This document shows positions 16,670 to 22,906 of a DNA stretch of 31,370 bases, in pieces. The translations under genes and the position numbers were made by a program. This DNA is from JBBDMU01 sp040905685. GTDB taxonomy: Bacteria > Bacteroidota > Rhodothermia > Balneolales > Natronogracilivirgulaceae. Below the pieces are notes generated by a model that made no database searches, was not told the DNA's origin, and worked only from the letters and a program-made list of their open reading frames with translations. The DNA lies in contig JBBDRB010000063.1 in NCBI GenBank assembly GCA_040905685.1, forward strand, positions 1-31,370. Reading direction: 5' to 3'. Each line of letters starts with the position of its first letter. Within the stretch, counting starts at the first letter, position 1.

Positions 16670-18130
16670 ATGAAACGCATCCTAAGCTTTTCACTGATTT
16701 GGCTGGCAGCGGGTTTTTCCCTGCTTGGAGCTCAGACTCCCTATGATGAGCTGACCTATCCGGAACTGAACTCCTATCAGATGCCGGAAATCGTCACGTT
16801 TGAACTGGATAACGGGATCAGATTTTACCTGGTCGAGGATAACGAATTGCCTCTTATTAACCTGAATATGATCGTTAAAGCGGGATCCTTTCTGATTCCA
16901 AACGATAAGGCTGGATTGGCCGGGCTGACCACCCAGGTTATGCGGAGCGGAGGAACGGAAAACCATCCCGGTGAAGAACTCAATGAATTGCTTGAAAACC
17001 GGGCCGCCCAAATGGAGCTGGGGATGGGCCTGAGCTCCGGGTCGGGGTCCATGAATGTGCTTAAGGAAGATTTTGCCGGTCTTTTGCCGGTATTTATCGA
17101 TCTTATTAAAAACCCGGCTTTCCCACAGGATAAGATAGAGCTTGCAAAAACACAGGCGCGCAGCTCCATATCCCGGCGTAACGACGATGCCCAGAGCGTG
17201 GCCAGCCGGGAATTCGGCCGCCTTATTTATGGAGAGGAATCGTTATACGGGCGGCTCACCGGCTATGAAACCCTGAACAACATCGATCGCGCCGACTTTG
17301 TCGATTTTCATAACACAGCCTTCACAGGCCAAAACCTGATGATCGGCGTTACCGGCGATTTTTCAACTGACGAAATGAAACGGATGCTTACCGAGGCTTT
17401 CTCTGGATATCCGGAAGGGACGGAAAATGAACTGGACCTGCCGGAAGTGGATTACACGTTTAACTCCAGTATCAACTTTATTGACAAGCCGGATGTCAAT
17501 CAAAGTGTAATATTCATGGGTCATATCGGAGGATTGCGGGAAAATCCTGATTATGCCGCCTTGCAGGCGATGAACGAAATACTCAGCGGTGGTTTTTCGG
17601 GCCGGCTCTTCCAGATCGTCCGCTCGGAAATGGGCCTGGCCTATGGCGTATTCGGTAATTATCAAAGCAATATACAGTATAAAGGCCAATTCTATGCAGG
17701 CATCAGTACCCGGAGCTCCGCAACCGCCGAGGCCATTCGTGCGGTCAGGGACCAGATAAAAAGGCTACAGGAAGAAAGGGTGGGTGAAGATGAGCTGGAA
17801 GAGACCAAAGAACGAATTCTCAATTCTCTTGTTTTTCGTTATGACAGCAAGTCCAAAGTCCTTCGCGAGCGCATGAGCTACGAATACAATGGCTTGCCTG
17901 CCGATGCTTTTGACCGCTTTATCGAAGAACTCCGGCAGGTCACCACAGAGGATATCTACCGGGTTGCCAACGACTACATTCAGCCTGAAAACATGCGCAT
18001 ACTAGTGGTAGGCAATGGTTCAGAGATTGGCGACCAACTCGGGGAGTTCGGTGAGGTAAATGAAATAGATATCTCCATACCCCGTGTGTCACAAGCCGAA
18101 AATACAGCCGCCGGTTATGATGAGTTATAA
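16670..18130 (+). CDS. Secreted M16 family protein, zinc motif lost (partner subunit)
   Basis: A 486-residue paralogue of the preceding peptidase with its own signal peptide (LIWLAAGFSLLGAQ). The M16 fold is recognisable from FELDNGIRFYLVEDNELPLINLNMIVKAG split over the first strands, from NILSGGFSGRLF-like sequence at the start of the second half (EILSGGFSGRLFQIVR), and from the C-terminal ENMRILVVGNG. At the place of H-x-x-E-H it reads G-L-T-T-Q-V, so zinc binding and catalysis are lost. In two-subunit M16 systems the non-catalytic subunit carries substrate-binding loops, and that is the likely role. It follows the active gene by 34 bases. A small ORF overlaps its stop codon. Confidence 0.92.
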   Translation: MKRILSFSLIWLAAGFSLLGAQTPYDELTYPELNSYQMPEIVTFELDNGIRFYLVEDNELPLINLNMIVKAGSFLIPNDKAGLAGLTTQVMRSGGTENHPGEELNELLENRAAQMELGMGLSSGSGSMNVLKEDFAGLLPVFIDLIKNPAFPQDKIELAKTQARSSISRRNDDAQSVASREFGRLIYGEESLYGRLTGYETLNNIDRADFVDFHNTAFTGQNLMIGVTGDFSTDEMKRMLTEAFSGYPEGTENELDLPEVDYTFNSSINFIDKPDVNQSVIFMGHIGGLRENPDYAALQAMNEILSGGFSGRLFQIVRSEMGLAYGVFGNYQSNIQYKGQFYAGISTRSSATAEAIRAVRDQIKRLQEERVGEDELEETKERILNSLVFRYDSKSKVLRERMSYEYNGLPADAFDRFIEELRQVTTEDIYRVANDYIQPENMRILVVGNGSEIGDQLGEFGEVNEIDISIPRVSQAENTAAGYDEL

Positions 18131-18236
18131 TCTGTGGGGCAAAATACCGGAGGGGTCCTTTGCCCTGGACCTCAAGAGCTATAATAATGGGGAAATGGCC
18201 ACAGAGATCCTGCTGGAAAACTATATGGTTAAGTAA
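18117..18236 (+). CDS. Small ORF of 39 codons overlapping the M16 stop
   Basis: An ATG-ATG start overlaps the last codons of the M16 gene in another frame and runs to TAA at 18234. The product starts MMSYNLWGKIPEGSFALDLK and ends in ILLENYMVK. It has no membrane segment or cysteines. The residues look like normal protein rather than random sequence (mixed acidic and hydrophobic, no rare residues), and the overlap allows translational coupling. It could be a real small protein, or a leftover of a longer C-terminal extension of the M16 gene cut by a frameshift. I do not recognise it. Confidence 0.35.
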   Translation: MMSYNLWGKIPEGSFALDLKSYNNGEMATEILLENYMVK

Positions 18237-18302
18237 TTCTAATATAAAACGCGCCCCCCTGAAGAACTTTCTATTTACCCTTTTTAACGTGGTTATTTGA
18301 GT

Positions 18303-18316
18303 AAACAGACCTGTTT
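18303..18316. repeat. Perfect short inverted repeat, possible operator
   Basis: AAACAG and CTGTTT are exact reverse complements separated by AC. The centre is too tight for an RNA hairpin with full pairing, so a DNA-binding dimer site is the more natural reading. It lies about 70 bases before the candidate kamA promoter. Chance occurrence in an AT-rich region is possible. Confidence 0.3.
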
Positions 18317-18387
18317 CCGGAGAGGATTTACGTTGACGGTGGAAGGAGAACGGTGAATATACATCTCGCTTTTCTATAGAATTTCTT

Positions 18388-18395
18388 TATCTTTA
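18388..18395 (+). promoter_or_regulatory. Weak candidate -7 box for kamA
   Basis: TATCTTTA matches TAnnTTTG except in the last base. No good -33 TTG stands at the right distance. The same octamer occurs at 16646-16653 just before the second M16 gene, and a near copy (TATCTTCA) lies before radA. It is used here only as a plausible transcription start for the structured leader. Confidence 0.25.
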
Positions 18396-18431
18396 CCAGG
18401 TAATATTCAAGAGACCCGCGTATAAGATGAA

Positions 18432-18521
18432 CTTGATACCGGCGAGGTATCAAGGCGCCGGGCACGGTTGGGATATATAGCAAAAACATACCCAATCGTT
18501 ACAGGAAGGGCTGGTAAGTCC
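18432..18521 (+). ncRNA. Structured 5' leader of kamA (three hairpins)
   Basis: Three hairpins can be drawn by hand in 90 bases. Hairpin 1 is a perfect 9-bp stem, CTTGATACC (18432-18440) with GGTATCAAG (18446-18454), loop GGCGA. Hairpin 2 pairs 18464-18472 (ACGGTTGGG) with 18491-18499 (CCCAATCGT), one G-U pair included, then continues past a bulged A as TAT/ATA around an A-rich 11-base loop. Hairpin 3 is GGGCT (18508-18512) with AGTCC (18517-18521), loop GGTA. ACCGGCG (18438-18444) can instead pair with CGCCGGT (18521-18527), breaking hairpins 1 and 3. I do not recognise a known riboswitch class. A cis-regulatory leader is the favoured reading; an independent small RNA is possible. Confidence 0.5.
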
Positions 18522-18580
18522 GCCGGTTTTAGTAGTATGTATATTTTTGAAGCCGGTTTATTTAGAAATCATTTAATAGC

Positions 18581-18586
18581 AGGAGG
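18581..18586 (+). promoter_or_regulatory. Strong Shine-Dalgarno sequence deciding the kamA GTG start
   Basis: AGGAGG ends five bases before the GTG at 18592. Most genes in this window have no such site, so this fixes the non-ATG start and makes the gene a good target for translation control by the upstream leader. Confidence 0.75.
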
Positions 18587-18591
18587 TTACA

Positions 18592-19995
18592 GTGCGATCA
18601 TTATCTAATTCCGCCTCGGAAGGGTTCTATATTGACGGGCAACAACCAAAATATAAAACATTTAATTTACGCAATTACAAAGAGTTGCCTCAAATTCAGA
18701 AGTTGTCTGAAGACCTGCGTTTTGCGATAGAAGTTGTAGGCAATGTACTGCCTTTCAAAGCAAATAATTATGTAGTCAATGAATTGATCAACTGGGACAA
18801 TGTACCTGATGATCCCATATTCCATCTTACCTTTCCCCAAAAAACCATGCTCAGAGATCACCATTTCAACAAAATGGCCGATGTATTAAGAAGAGGAGCA
18901 TCTAAAGAAGAAATTAAAAAGGCGGCTAATGAAATTCGTCTGGAGCTTAATCCTCACCCTGCAGGTCAGATGGAAAGCAACAAACCGGTGCTTGGCTGTC
19001 AGGAAATGTCGGGCATGCAGCATAAATACCGCGAAACGGTGCTGTTCTTCCCCAGCCAGGGGCAAACCTGCCATGCTTATTGCAGCTTTTGCTTCCGATG
19101 GCCCCAGTTTGTGGGTATTGATGAACTTAAGTTTGCCATGCGTGAGGCAGATCTTTTGGTGGCTTATCTTAAAGAACACCCTGAGATCACCGATGTGCTT
19201 TTTACCGGTGGAGACCCGCTCATTATGAAAGCCAAAGTACTGGCATCGTATATAGATCCTCTGTTAGCGGCCGATCTGCCTAATTTGAGAACGATCCGCA
19301 TAGGCACAAAAGCCCTGGGTTACTGGCCTTATAAATTCGTGACGGATACCGATTCGGATGAAACCCTCAAGCTGTTTGAAAGGGTAACCAAAGCCGGCAA
19401 GCATCTTGCCCTGATGGCACACTACTCCAACCCGGTTGAACTGGGTACCTCCATTGCACGGGAAGCCATAAAGAGGGTAAAAAATACGGGCGCTCAGATC
19501 AGGACACAGTCTCCGCTGCTCCGCCACATTAATGACGATCCAAAAATCTGGGAAGTCATGTGGAAAGAACAGGTTAAGCAGGGCATGATCCCCTATTACA
19601 TGTTTGTTGTTCGTGACACGGGGGCACGCCACCATTTTGATATACCCCTTGAACGGGCTCACAATATATTCAGGAATGCCTATAAGGAGGTCAGCGGTAT
19701 ATGCAGAACGGTCCGCGGACCCAGCATGTCGGCCGGACCCGGTAAAGTTCAGGTGCTCGGGGTGAGTGAAGTTGCCGGCGAGAAGGTTTTTGTTTTGAGG
19801 TTCCTGCAGGGCCGGAACCCGGATTGGGTTCAGCGACCGTTTTTTGCCAAATATGACCCTGATGCGGTATGGTTAAATGAGCTGGAGCCGGCCTTTGGCG
19901 AAGATAAGTTTTTCTTTGAGAATGAGTTCCTCCGCGACGGCACTCCGGTAGAACAATACATCGACACCGGCCAGATCCTGGAAGAGATAAATTAG
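18592..19995 (+). CDS. KamA-family radical SAM aminomutase, substrate uncertain
   Basis: A 467-residue PLP- and [4Fe-4S]-dependent radical SAM enzyme of the lysine 2,3-aminomutase family. The cluster motif is C160-HAY-C164-SF-C167, followed by FTGGDPL (SAM-binding GGD) and a PLP-lysine motif SAGPGK with K385. In true lysine 2,3-aminomutase two Asp residues (D293, D330 of the Clostridium enzyme) hold the substrate amino group. Here the first aligns with R341 in YYMFVVRD, and the second region reads VRGPSMS, with no Asp. The substrate is therefore probably not lysine; an acidic amino acid is an inference. The protein has an N-terminal part of about 130 residues before the radical SAM core. It starts with GTG after a strong AGGAGG, is preceded by a structured leader, and its 5' end is more AT-rich than the neighbouring genes. 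Confidence 0.88.
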   Translation: MRSLSNSASEGFYIDGQQPKYKTFNLRNYKELPQIQKLSEDLRFAIEVVGNVLPFKANNYVVNELINWDNVPDDPIFHLTFPQKTMLRDHHFNKMADVLRRGASKEEIKKAANEIRLELNPHPAGQMESNKPVLGCQEMSGMQHKYRETVLFFPSQGQTCHAYCSFCFRWPQFVGIDELKFAMREADLLVAYLKEHPEITDVLFTGGDPLIMKAKVLASYIDPLLAADLPNLRTIRIGTKALGYWPYKFVTDTDSDETLKLFERVTKAGKHLALMAHYSNPVELGTSIAREAIKRVKNTGAQIRTQSPLLRHINDDPKIWEVMWKEQVKQGMIPYYMFVVRDTGARHHFDIPLERAHNIFRNAYKEVSGICRTVRGPSMSAGPGKVQVLGVSEVAGEKVFVLRFLQGRNPDWVQRPFFAKYDPDAVWLNELEPAFGEDKFFFENEFLRDGTPVEQYIDTGQILEEIN

Positions 19996-20008
19996 CAGCC
20001 CGGATATA

Positions 20009-21289
20009 TCAGGCAATGACCAGCTGGCCCTTGTTATAGATAGCCAGGGCTTTGCCGGTCAGTTCTTTGTCCATATAGGGTGAATTTCGTGATTTGGAGC
20101 GGACGGAAGCCTTATCAAAAACCCACGTTTGATCCGTGTTGAAGATGGTGAGATTGGCCGTCTGCCCGGTTTGGATCCGGGGAACAGGTAGATTCAGGAT
20201 CTTCCGGGGCTGGATGATGAGCTTGTCGAGAACACGGGCAAGCGGCATGACCTTACCGGCAACCAATTGCCTGCAAGTTACCCCCCAGGCCGTTTCAAGC
20301 CCGGTTATCCCGTTGGGAGCATAAATAAACTCCACTTCTTTCTCATCTACCGAATGAGGGGCATGATCGGTGCAGATAACGTCTATGGTTCCGTCTGCGA
20401 GCCCCTGCCTTACCGCATCGACATCATCCCGGGTCCGGAGAGGGGGATGCATTTTGAAATTCGTATCAAATCGGGACCGTTCGATCTCCTCGTCGGTCAG
20501 GTCAAAATGATGGGGACAAACCTCGGTCGTCACCCTGATTCCTTTGGCTTTGGCCTGACGCACCATGTCTACGGCATTCCTGGTGCTGATATGGGCAACG
20601 TGAAGGTGCCCGCCGGTAAGTTCGGCGATCAGCAGATCCCGGGCAATCATCACCTCCTCGGCAATGGACGGGGTTCCGTCCAGGCCCAAACGGGTTGAAA
20701 CACGGCCTTCGTGCATATGACCCGGACGCGAAAGGGTCAGGTCTTCTTCATGGTTGATTACCGGCACGTCCAGCATGGCCGCATAATCCAGGGCGATGCG
20801 CATGAGCCGGGCGTCGTAGACGGGATCACCATCGTCACTAAAAGCTACCGCGCCGCCCTCTTTCATGTCGGCCAGTTCCGCTATGCTTTTGCCTTTCCGG
20901 CCTTTTGAGACACATCCTATAGGGTAGACGTCAACGGGTAGTTTTTTGGCCTTGCCGACAATATATTCCACCACATCCCGGGTATGGACAGGCGGATCGG
21001 TATTCGGCATGCATGCAACGGCCGTAAAACCGCCGAACGCCGCTGCCCGGGCTCCGGTGGCAATGGTTTCCTTGTGTTCATATCCTGGCTCACGAAAGTG
21101 TACATGCATATCCATCCAGCCGGCCGAGACCCAGGCGCCCTTGAAGTCGTGAGCCTCTTCACCGTCCCCCGGTTCCAGGTCCGCTGCTATTTCCCCGATA
21201 AAACCATGGCTGATCCTGATATCAACTTTTTCCCTGCCGTTATGACCCGGACCAACGGGAATTAAATTCTTTATTAAAACGTCTTGCAT
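20009..21289 (-). CDS. pyrC: Dihydroorotase
   Basis: A zinc amidohydrolase that closes N-carbamoyl-aspartate to dihydroorotate in pyrimidine synthesis. Metal ligands are seen in DMHVHFREPGYEHKETI (H62, H64), in VINHEE and HVAHIST, and the catalytic aspartate in ICTDHAPHS. The 426-residue length and motif order fit the class I (bacterial type I, PyrC/AllB-like) enzymes rather than the shorter E. coli type. Allantoinase is a possible alternative in this superfamily but the FREPG motif and overall pattern favour dihydroorotase. It converges on kamA with 13 bases between stops and has its own promoter box upstream. Confidence 0.92.
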   Translation of the reverse strand: MQDVLIKNLIPVGPGHNGREKVDIRISHGFIGEIAADLEPGDGEEAHDFKGAWVSAGWMDMHVHFREPGYEHKETIATGARAAAFGGFTAVACMPNTDPPVHTRDVVEYIVGKAKKLPVDVYPIGCVSKGRKGKSIAELADMKEGGAVAFSDDGDPVYDARLMRIALDYAAMLDVPVINHEEDLTLSRPGHMHEGRVSTRLGLDGTPSIAEEVMIARDLLIAELTGGHLHVAHISTRNAVDMVRQAKAKGIRVTTEVCPHHFDLTDEEIERSRFDTNFKMHPPLRTRDDVDAVRQGLADGTIDVICTDHAPHSVDEKEVEFIYAPNGITGLETAWGVTCRQLVAGKVMPLARVLDKLIIQPRKILNLPVPRIQTGQTANLTIFNTDQTWVFDKASVRSKSRNSPYMDKELTGKALAIYNKGQLVIA

Positions 21290-21335
21290 TATGCGTAATT
21301 TAACTCTTAGTATTTCCCTTTGAATTTGCTGGAAG

Positions 21336-21343
21336 CAAAGTTA
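21336..21343 (-). promoter_or_regulatory. Candidate Bacteroidota-type promoter (-7 box) for pyrC
   Basis: The minus strand reads TAACTTTG, identical to the box before tsaB and an exact TAnnTTTG match. It predicts a leader of about 40 bases before the pyrC ATG. A TTTTG lies 14 bases upstream, closer than usual, so the -33 element is not convincing. Confidence 0.45.
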
Positions 21344-21383
21344 CATAAAGTAATGCACAAAACCTGCCATAACCTCATTTAAC

Positions 21384-22577
21384 CTGGATCAACTCAACGA
21401 AATACCGACGGTATCCCAGCTCACCCTGAACATTAAAGCGGTTATGGAAGGTCAGTTCCATGACGTTCTCGTGCAGGGTGAGGTCAGCCAGCCGAAATCA
21501 AGCCGCAACGGCCACATTTATTTTACCCTGAAAGATGCCGGTGCCCAGCTGCCCTGCGTGATCTGGAAAAGCACGGCTGAGCGCTTAAATACGACCCTGC
21601 AGCACGGGCAGCATGTCATGGCCGGTGGTGAGGTTCAGGTTTATGCTCCCCACGGAAAATATCAGCTAATCGTGTCCGCCGTTCAGCAGGCCGGTTCGGG
21701 AGCTTTACAGCATGCTTTTGAAAAGCTGAAGACAAAGCTTCAGGCGGAAGGCTTATTTGACGAAGGCCGTAAAAAGCCACTTCCGAAATTCCCCGGATCC
21801 ATAGGGGTGGTCACCTCAGCGGGAGGAGCTGCTTTCCAGGATATCGTTTCGACGCTGACCAAACGCTATCCGCTGGTTGATCTTTACCTGTATCATGCCG
21901 CCGTTCAGGGAGTCAGTGCAGCATCTGAAATTACCCGGGGCATAGAGTATTTCTCTGAAACAGGCAAGGTTGATGTGATGATCATCGGCCGGGGCGGCGG
22001 TTCCCTGGAAGATCTATGGCCTTTTAATGAGGAAGCGGTAGCCAGGGCTGTTTTCAATAGCAACGTGCCGGTAATCAGCGCTGTTGGACACGAAACGGAT
22101 TTCAGCATATCGGATTTCATGGCCGACGCGCGGGCGGCGACCCCCACTCAGGCGGCCTCTATGGCTGTTCCTGATATTGGCGAATTGCGTTTTCAGGTAG
22201 AGGACCTGGATAAATGTCTGGGCAGTGCGGTGGAGTATCAACTGAAAAAAAGGAAGGAAAAAGTGGAGTATTACCTAAAAAACCATGCTTTGCAGCGGGT
22301 TCGGGAGCGGGCTTACCGGCTCAATGAGCACGTTGCATCTATGGACCTCAGGCTTAAATCATCGATCCGGTACCGTCAGTTGAAATTCTCCGGGCTGTGG
22401 AACGGGATGGAAAACCGCCTGTCCCGGGCAGACCCCCGGGAGGCGCTGCTAAAGGGATTTGCCAGGATCATACAGGATGACCAATGGATACGGTCCTCCC
22501 TGAATTTTGACAGCAAGCGTCCGTTTCGCATACAATGGAAGGACGGAGAGGTTAGGCTAGGCTCAAATTCCGGATAG
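21384..22577 (+). CDS. xseA: Exodeoxyribonuclease VII large subunit, probable non-standard start
   Basis: Large subunit of the single-strand DNA exonuclease. It has an N-terminal OB domain (VQGEVSQPKSSRNGHIYFTLKD, PCVIWKS) and the catalytic core with GVVTSAGGAAFQDI, DVMIIGRGGGSLEDLW and SAVGHETDFSISDFMADARAATPTQAA, then a coiled-coil tail. The first ATG (21444) cuts off conserved sequence: upstream codons still encode EIPTVSQLTLNIKAVM, matching the usual TVS-x-L start of XseA. Between the in-frame stop at 21351 and 21444 there is no ATG, GTG or TTG. I place the start at CTG 21384; ATA or ATT codons or a sequencing error are other options. No xseB gene is next to it. Its 3' end overlaps the convergent receiver gene by 26 bases. 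Confidence 0.9.
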   Translation: MDQLNEIPTVSQLTLNIKAVMEGQFHDVLVQGEVSQPKSSRNGHIYFTLKDAGAQLPCVIWKSTAERLNTTLQHGQHVMAGGEVQVYAPHGKYQLIVSAVQQAGSGALQHAFEKLKTKLQAEGLFDEGRKKPLPKFPGSIGVVTSAGGAAFQDIVSTLTKRYPLVDLYLYHAAVQGVSAASEITRGIEYFSETGKVDVMIIGRGGGSLEDLWPFNEEAVARAVFNSNVPVISAVGHETDFSISDFMADARAATPTQAASMAVPDIGELRFQVEDLDKCLGSAVEYQLKKRKEKVEYYLKNHALQRVRERAYRLNEHVASMDLRLKSSIRYRQLKFSGLWNGMENRLSRADPREALLKGFARIIQDDQWIRSSLNFDSKRPFRIQWKDGEVRLGSNSG

Positions 22578-22905
22578 TCTCGATCAGTTTTTGTTCATCA
22601 AACGGCTTTTCAACCACGGTCGCATCGACTACCTCCGGGGGAAGGTTTTCCCGGCCGTACCCTGTAAGCAGGATAAAGGGAATACGGAGGTCCGTTAATC
22701 GCGCGGCTATTTCTTCACTGCTTTGTCCCCCCAGGTTAACGTCCAGTACGGCAGCATCAAACTTGTTATTTTTGATCAGATCCAGCGCAGCCCCAATATT
22801 CATAGCCGGTTCGCTAACGTCAAAGCCCGCATCAGTAAGGATGGACTGGATATCCAGTCCGACCAGATATTCGTCTTCAACCAGAAGTATTCTCTTGGCG
22901 GTCAT
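22552..22905 (-). CDS. Stand-alone response regulator receiver protein
   Basis: A 117-residue CheY-like receiver with no output domain. It has the acidic pocket E10-D11-E12, phosphoacceptor D55 in AVLDVNLGG, T81 in LLTGYG and K100 in VEKPF. The last four residues and stop lie in sequence shared with the end of xseA on the other strand. The gene starts one base after the stop of the large histidine kinase, so the two are a cognate pair. With no DNA-binding domain it must act by protein contact or pass phosphate on. Receivers of this form commonly accompany HWE kinases. Confidence 0.92.
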   Translation of the reverse strand: MTAKRILLVEDEYLVGLDIQSILTDAGFDVSEPAMNIGAALDLIKNNKFDAAVLDVNLGGQSSEEIAARLTDLRIPFILLTGYGRENLPPEVVDATVVEKPFDEQKLIETIRNLSLA

Positions 22906-22906
22906 G

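Larger units (their letters stand above)
18237..18431 (+). other. Intergenic AT-rich stretch before the kamA leader
   Basis: No reading frame or RNA gene is visible here, and no hairpin with a T-run that would serve as a terminator for the M16 genes. It contains a 14-base inverted repeat, AAACAG-AC-CTGTTT (18303-18316), which could be a regulator site. It also contains a weak promoter box, TATCTTTA (18388-18395), resembling TAnnTTTG; transcription from there would give a leader of about 190 bases. Confidence 0.5.

Noticed and set aside
18456..18463. GGCGCC site as a stand-alone signal
   Set aside because: A six-base palindrome is expected by chance here and adds nothing beyond the hairpins around it.
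18432..18527. Known riboswitch classes (lysine, cobalamin, SAM, TPP, c-di-GMP, preQ1)
   Set aside because: The conserved cores of these classes as I remember them are not found; the structure is kept as an unassigned leader.
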